Shown here in pieces: positions 6,949-7,386 of a stretch of DNA of 7,386 nt. Under the pieces are notes generated by a model. It did no database searches and was not told the origin of the DNA. It saw nothing but the letters and a program-made list of their open reading frames with translations. The position numbers and the translations under genes are program-made. Position 1 is the stretch's first letter. Every line of letters starts with the position of its first letter. Origin of the DNA: Candidatus Cloacimonadota bacterium (GTDB taxonomy: Bacteria; Cloacimonadota; Cloacimonadia; Cloacimonadales; Cloacimonadaceae); assembly GCA_017995495.1 (NCBI GenBank), contig JAGOIS010000073.1, positions 1-7,386 on the forward strand. The letters run 5' to 3'.

Positions 6949-6980
6949 CAGAGAGCCTTCTTATACGCGTGAGGCTGGCA

Positions 6981-7105
6981 GCATGGCAGGCGGGACGCCT
7001 GCCGCTCCGTATTATGGGGACGCCTGCCCCCCCGTGACAGGGAGCGTCACACGTCCCGTGTGACATGGCCCCGCTGGGGTTTGTCCTTTTACCGTGTGGC
7101 TGGCA
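6981..7105. repeat. Array unit B (complete)
   Basis: H1 is at 6985-7003, a second copy of the H1 3' arm (CGCCTGCC) at 7021-7028, H2 at 7046-7064 and H3 at 7069-7079 with a T-rich continuation. The unit is 125 bases long. Confidence 0.85.
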
Positions 7106-7228
7106 GCATGGCAGGCGGGACGCCTGCCGCTCCGTTACGGGGACGCCTGCCGCCCATGACAGGGAGCGTCACACGTCCCGTGTGACATGGCCCCGCTGGG
7201 GTTTGTTCTTGCACAAGTGTGGCTGTCA
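7106..7228. repeat. Array unit C (complete)
   Basis: H1 is at 7110-7128, the second CGCCTGCC at 7144-7151, H2 at 7168-7186, and H3 at 7191-7201 followed by TTTGTTCTT. The unit is 123 bases long and is the cleanest copy. Confidence 0.85.
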
Positions 7229-7320
7229 GCATGGCAGGCGGGACGCCTACCGCTCCGTATTGTGGCCACGCCTGCCGCCCCGTGACAGGGAGCGTCACAC
7301 GTCCCGTGTGACATTGCCCT
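7229..7320. repeat. Array unit D (3' truncated)
   Basis: H1 is at 7233-7251 with one arm mutation (CGCCTACC), but the second 3' arm CGCCTGCC (7269-7276) is intact. H2 is perfect at 7294-7312. H3 is lost and the unit runs into the CTGGAGTCCA palindrome. Confidence 0.8.
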
Positions 7321-7325
7321 CCATC

Positions 7326-7365
7326 CTGGAGTCCATGCTCGCAAGCTCGCTGGACTCCAGGCTAC
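7326..7365 (-). repeat. REP-like element with GTAG, copy 2 (inverted)
   Basis: CTGGAGTCCA (7326-7335) and TGGACTCCAG (7351-7360) form a perfect 10-bp stem. Read on the minus strand it is GTAGC, then CTGGAGTCCAGCGAG, the same string as copy 1 at 6812-6849, so the two copies face opposite ways. Confidence 0.6.
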
Positions 7366-7386
7366 GTGCCGCCCCGTGTTGTGGCC

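Larger units (their letters stand above)
6755..6961. repeat. Mosaic of unrelated palindromic repeats inserted in the array
   Basis: Between units A and B lie several palindromes absent from the units: CCCGGGG/CCCCGGG (6762-6781), CCGCCC-TCC-GGGCGG (6792-6806), the CTGGAGTCCA element (6816-6849), GCGGGA/TCCCGC (6849-6868), and a copy of the 13-mer CCACTCGATTTGA (6936-6948). Similar strings TTACGCG (6748-6754) and TATACGCG (6962-6969) flank it and may be a degenerate duplication. No gene is seen. Confidence 0.6.
6603..7320. repeat. Tandem array of ~124-bp three-hairpin repeat units, split by an inserted mosaic
   Basis: A full unit contains, in order, H1 GGCAGGCG-GGA-CGCCTGCC, H2 GTCACACG-TCC-CGTGTGAC and H3 CCCC-GCT-GGGG followed by TTTGTTCTT, then a conserved spacer (about GTGTGGCTGGCAGCAT) to the next H1. 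Unit starts at 6981, 7106 and 7229 give periods of 125 and 123 bases; a further unit starts at 6664 and a partial one precedes it. No coding sequence is credible here. The end of the window (GTGCCGCCCCGTGTTGTGGCC region) again resembles unit sequence, so the array probably continues. Confidence 0.85.

Noticed and set aside
6603..7320. CRISPR array
   Set aside because: The period is about 124 bases, and what lies between the palindromes is itself conserved from unit to unit. There are no short identical repeats with unique spacers and no cas gene.
6705..7344. Several small open frames in the downstream repeat region, both strands
   Set aside because: They are repeat sequence read as protein (recurring GVPPAML and SHGTCDAPCHG strings in two frames). 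No ribosome binding site or signal is seen.

Overview
The window looks like part of a metagenome-derived genome of a Gram-negative, didermic anaerobe, most likely Cloacimonadota (WWE1) or a close FCB-group relative. The grounds are three secreted proteins in a row, each ending in the roughly 85-residue 'YPNPFNP...IYN.(K/R)GQ.VR...SG.Y..RM...LLK' C-terminal domain (FlgD-Ig-like / Por-type sorting tail), and a third protein with the 'LPVELSSF...GY.IYRN' module that I associate with that phylum. The taxonomy is inference; no marker gene is present.

Layout, all genes on the + strand. 1-867: the 3' end of a large secreted multidomain protein. 868-1060: a short gap with a terminator-like hairpin. 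1061-4756: a complete gingipain-type (peptidase family C25) protease with signal peptide, propeptide, catalytic domain with all key residues, Ig-like and jelly-roll modules and a C-terminal sorting domain. 4757-5330: a good intrinsic terminator, a 178-bp segment bounded by a 13-bp inverted repeat, another hairpin, a possible promoter and a strong ribosome binding site. 5331-6467: a smaller secreted protein gene interrupted by an in-frame TAG at codon 255, exactly where a Trp is expected; the frame stays open to the normal end. A second good terminator follows.

6523-7386 is non-coding and repeat-rich. It holds a tandem array of units of about 124 bp, each carrying three hairpins, and the first two hairpins have complementary loops. 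A mosaic of other palindromic repeats has split the array, and it probably continues beyond the window.

The genes form no pathway. They are a cluster of separately terminated, exported surface or extracellular proteins sharing one export and anchoring tail; the protease suggests extracellular protein or peptide degradation. The most interesting items are the amber codon in the third gene, the three-hairpin array with complementary loops, and the complete arginine-gingipain-like active site.
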